The notes below the pieces were generated by a model. That model saw only the letters and a list, made by a program, of their open reading frames with translations. It had not been told where the DNA came from and ran no database searches. From positions 1,240,001 to 1,304,000 of the forward strand of contig NZ_CP082249.1 of assembly GCF_019879105.1 (NCBI RefSeq): 64,000 nucleotides of DNA. The letters run 5' to 3'. The translations under genes and the position numbers were made by a program. This document shows, in pieces, positions 63,054 to 64,000 of this stretch. The stretch comes from Natrinema sp. SYSU A 869 (GTDB lineage Archaea; Halobacteriota; Halobacteria; Halobacteriales; Natrialbaceae). How positions within the stretch are numbered: position 1 is the first letter of the stretch; every line of letters begins with the position of its first letter.

Positions 63054-63446
63054 TTACTCGTTGAGATGACCACGATAGCCCTTGGGTTCGAACCCGCGCC
63101 GGCAGATCACGCGCTTGCGACCGACGGTGATGGCGCTGATCTGATCGTCGTCTTCCATGCGGTCGATGACATCCTCAAGGCGCTCCGTCGACCAGCCGGT
63201 CTCCTCGCGGACGGTCGATTGGTCGACGCGGCCGCCGCGTTTGACAAGCAATCTGAGAACCTTATCTTCGTCGGGGAGGTCGCGTTCGTCGACGCCGTAC
63301 TCGATTTCTTCGGCGTAGCTTAACGTTTCATCCTCGGATTCCTCGCTCGATACCTCGGCGGCTGTCGTGGACTCGTCCGATGGGGAGTCGTCGGTCGACC
63401 CGCTCCAGAGAGACGATAGACGAGCCCAGAGTGTATTGAATACCAT
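63054..63446 (-). CDS. Winged-helix transcriptional regulator
   Basis: 130 aa. An acidic Ser/Glu-rich N-terminal half, then DKVLRLLVKRGGRVDQSTVREETGWSTERLEDVIDRMEDDDQI, an HTH of the MarR/IclR-like winged type, and a basic C terminus (GRKRVICRRGFEPKGYRG). No ligand domain. Target unknown. Confidence 0.8.
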   Translation of the reverse strand: MVFNTLWARLSSLWSGSTDDSPSDESTTAAEVSSEESEDETLSYAEEIEYGVDERDLPDEDKVLRLLVKRGGRVDQSTVREETGWSTERLEDVIDRMEDDDQISAITVGRKRVICRRGFEPKGYRGHLNE

Positions 63447-63784
63447 CTATGGATCACGCTCCGTTGGGACTACCACAGCTTGAACGCCCACCTACCTTGA
63501 TTTTATGTTTTGAATGTGCCATAACCGATTCCCGTCAATTACGGTATGACTATCGTGACGGTGCCGCTGTCGAATAGCGACCGCCTTGCGACCCGCAAGT
63601 CAGTTATCACTTTCAGCGACCGACAGGCTCGCCGACTAACGCACCCCGAGTGACCGATGGCACGTGCCAGACGGCCGACAGCCCGGTAGCCATCGGTTTC
63701 CACGCCTGCCGACCAGAGAGGCGACACAACCCGTGAGCGGATGGACACCGCGATCGGCCCGCGCTCGCTCGCGATCGACATCGG
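63447..63784. other. Gap between regulator and surE
   Basis: AT-rich near 63500-63515 (promoter of the regulator: minus strand ACATAAAATC). The rest shows no convincing gene on either strand; a 35-codon plus frame at 63546 is unsupported. Confidence 0.4.
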
Positions 63785-64000
63785 TCAGCGGTCGGTCGGC
63801 ACGACGGCGTCGCGGTAGGCGTCGGCGAGCGCGTCGAGGGCCTCGTGGTGGTTCGTCGTATGGGGTGCGGTCAGCGGCGAAACGCTGATACGGCCCTCGA
63901 CGATGGCGCGGCGGTCGGTTCCCTCGGGATCGGGAAGCGAGTCGGGGTCCATGTCCTCCCAAATGTGGTCGTGAAGCGTGACGTGGCCGCCCTCGCGTTC
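63785..64000 (-). CDS. surE: 5'/3'-nucleotidase SurE, C-terminal part (runs off the window)
   Basis: The last 71 codons of a minus-strand gene. GRISVSPLTAPHTTNHHEALDALADAYRDAV matches the SurE C terminus, where SPLT is conserved. SurE removes phosphate from nucleoside monophosphates. The catalytic N-terminal region lies beyond the window edge. Confidence 0.85.
   Translation of the reverse strand, partial: EREGGHVTLHDHIWEDMDPDSLPDPEGTDRRAIVEGRISVSPLTAPHTTNHHEALDALADAYRDAVVPTDR

Overview
The window reads as chromosomal DNA of a haloarchaeon. It is GC-rich, its proteins are strongly acidic, and secreted proteins carry twin-arginine (Tat) signals, often with a lipobox. Many genes have an AT-rich TATA-like box 25-32 nt before the start codon, as in leaderless haloarchaeal transcription. 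Family content agrees: a Nuo complex without EFG, phosphomevalonate decarboxylase, HTH-10 and PhiH1-like regulators, and FEN-1. I cannot name the genus from sequence alone.

Layout. 0.1-13 kb is a surface-glycan region: M14-like deacylase with a PKD domain, two GT2 glycosyltransferases, a NodB-like deacetylase lipoprotein, a Wzx-type flippase, a secreted beta-helix protein, an HTH-10 regulator, a frameshifted alkaline-phosphatase-superfamily enzyme and a phosphohexomutase. 13-15.3 kb is a decayed AT-richer patch beside tRNA-Gln, holding a truncated peptidase-like gene and an HNH gene cut by an in-frame TAG. 15.4-20.1 kb has an aminotransferase, ribH, a DUF4097-type lipoprotein and purK-purE. 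20.4-30.9 kb is the nuoA-B-CD-H-I-J1-J2-K-L-M-N operon. 30.9-48.4 kb carries a TrkA-N/DHH protein, a triple-GAF histidine kinase, CBS-ParB, an NmrA-like protein, methylmalonyl-CoA mutase, small membrane proteins, an isolated ureF, GGPP synthase (frameshifted), an M28 peptidase, an NAD-kinase-like protein without the GGDG motif, endonuclease III and phosphomevalonate decarboxylase. 48.8-57.2 kb has a type II NADH dehydrogenase-like flavoprotein, a frameshifted quinone-reductase-like ADH, FEN-1, a second beta-helix protein behind a tiny Tat lipoprotein, a GNAT and an ABC exporter behind a palindromic operator. 57.3-61.2 kb holds tRNA-Gly, a Trm9-like methyltransferase, palindromic repeats, a candidate structured RNA, and tRNA-Ala with copies of its 3' end, followed by an AT-richer accessory patch (PhiH1-like repressors, HNH gene, membrane zinc-ribbon gene). 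61.2-64 kb holds small zinc-ribbon and membrane proteins, a winged-helix protein and the 3' part of surE.

How the genes work together. The first 13 kb can plausibly make, flip, trim and regulate a surface polysaccharide or N-glycan. The Nuo operon feeds the respiratory chain, and the Ndh-like flavoprotein is a possible alternative entry point. mvaD and idsA are successive parts of archaeal isoprenoid lipid synthesis.

A caution on quality: three otherwise intact genes (about 10.7, 43.1 and 50.7 kb) each lack one base in a short G or C run, and restoring it gives full-length family members. Sequencing or assembly error is at least as likely as true pseudogenisation.
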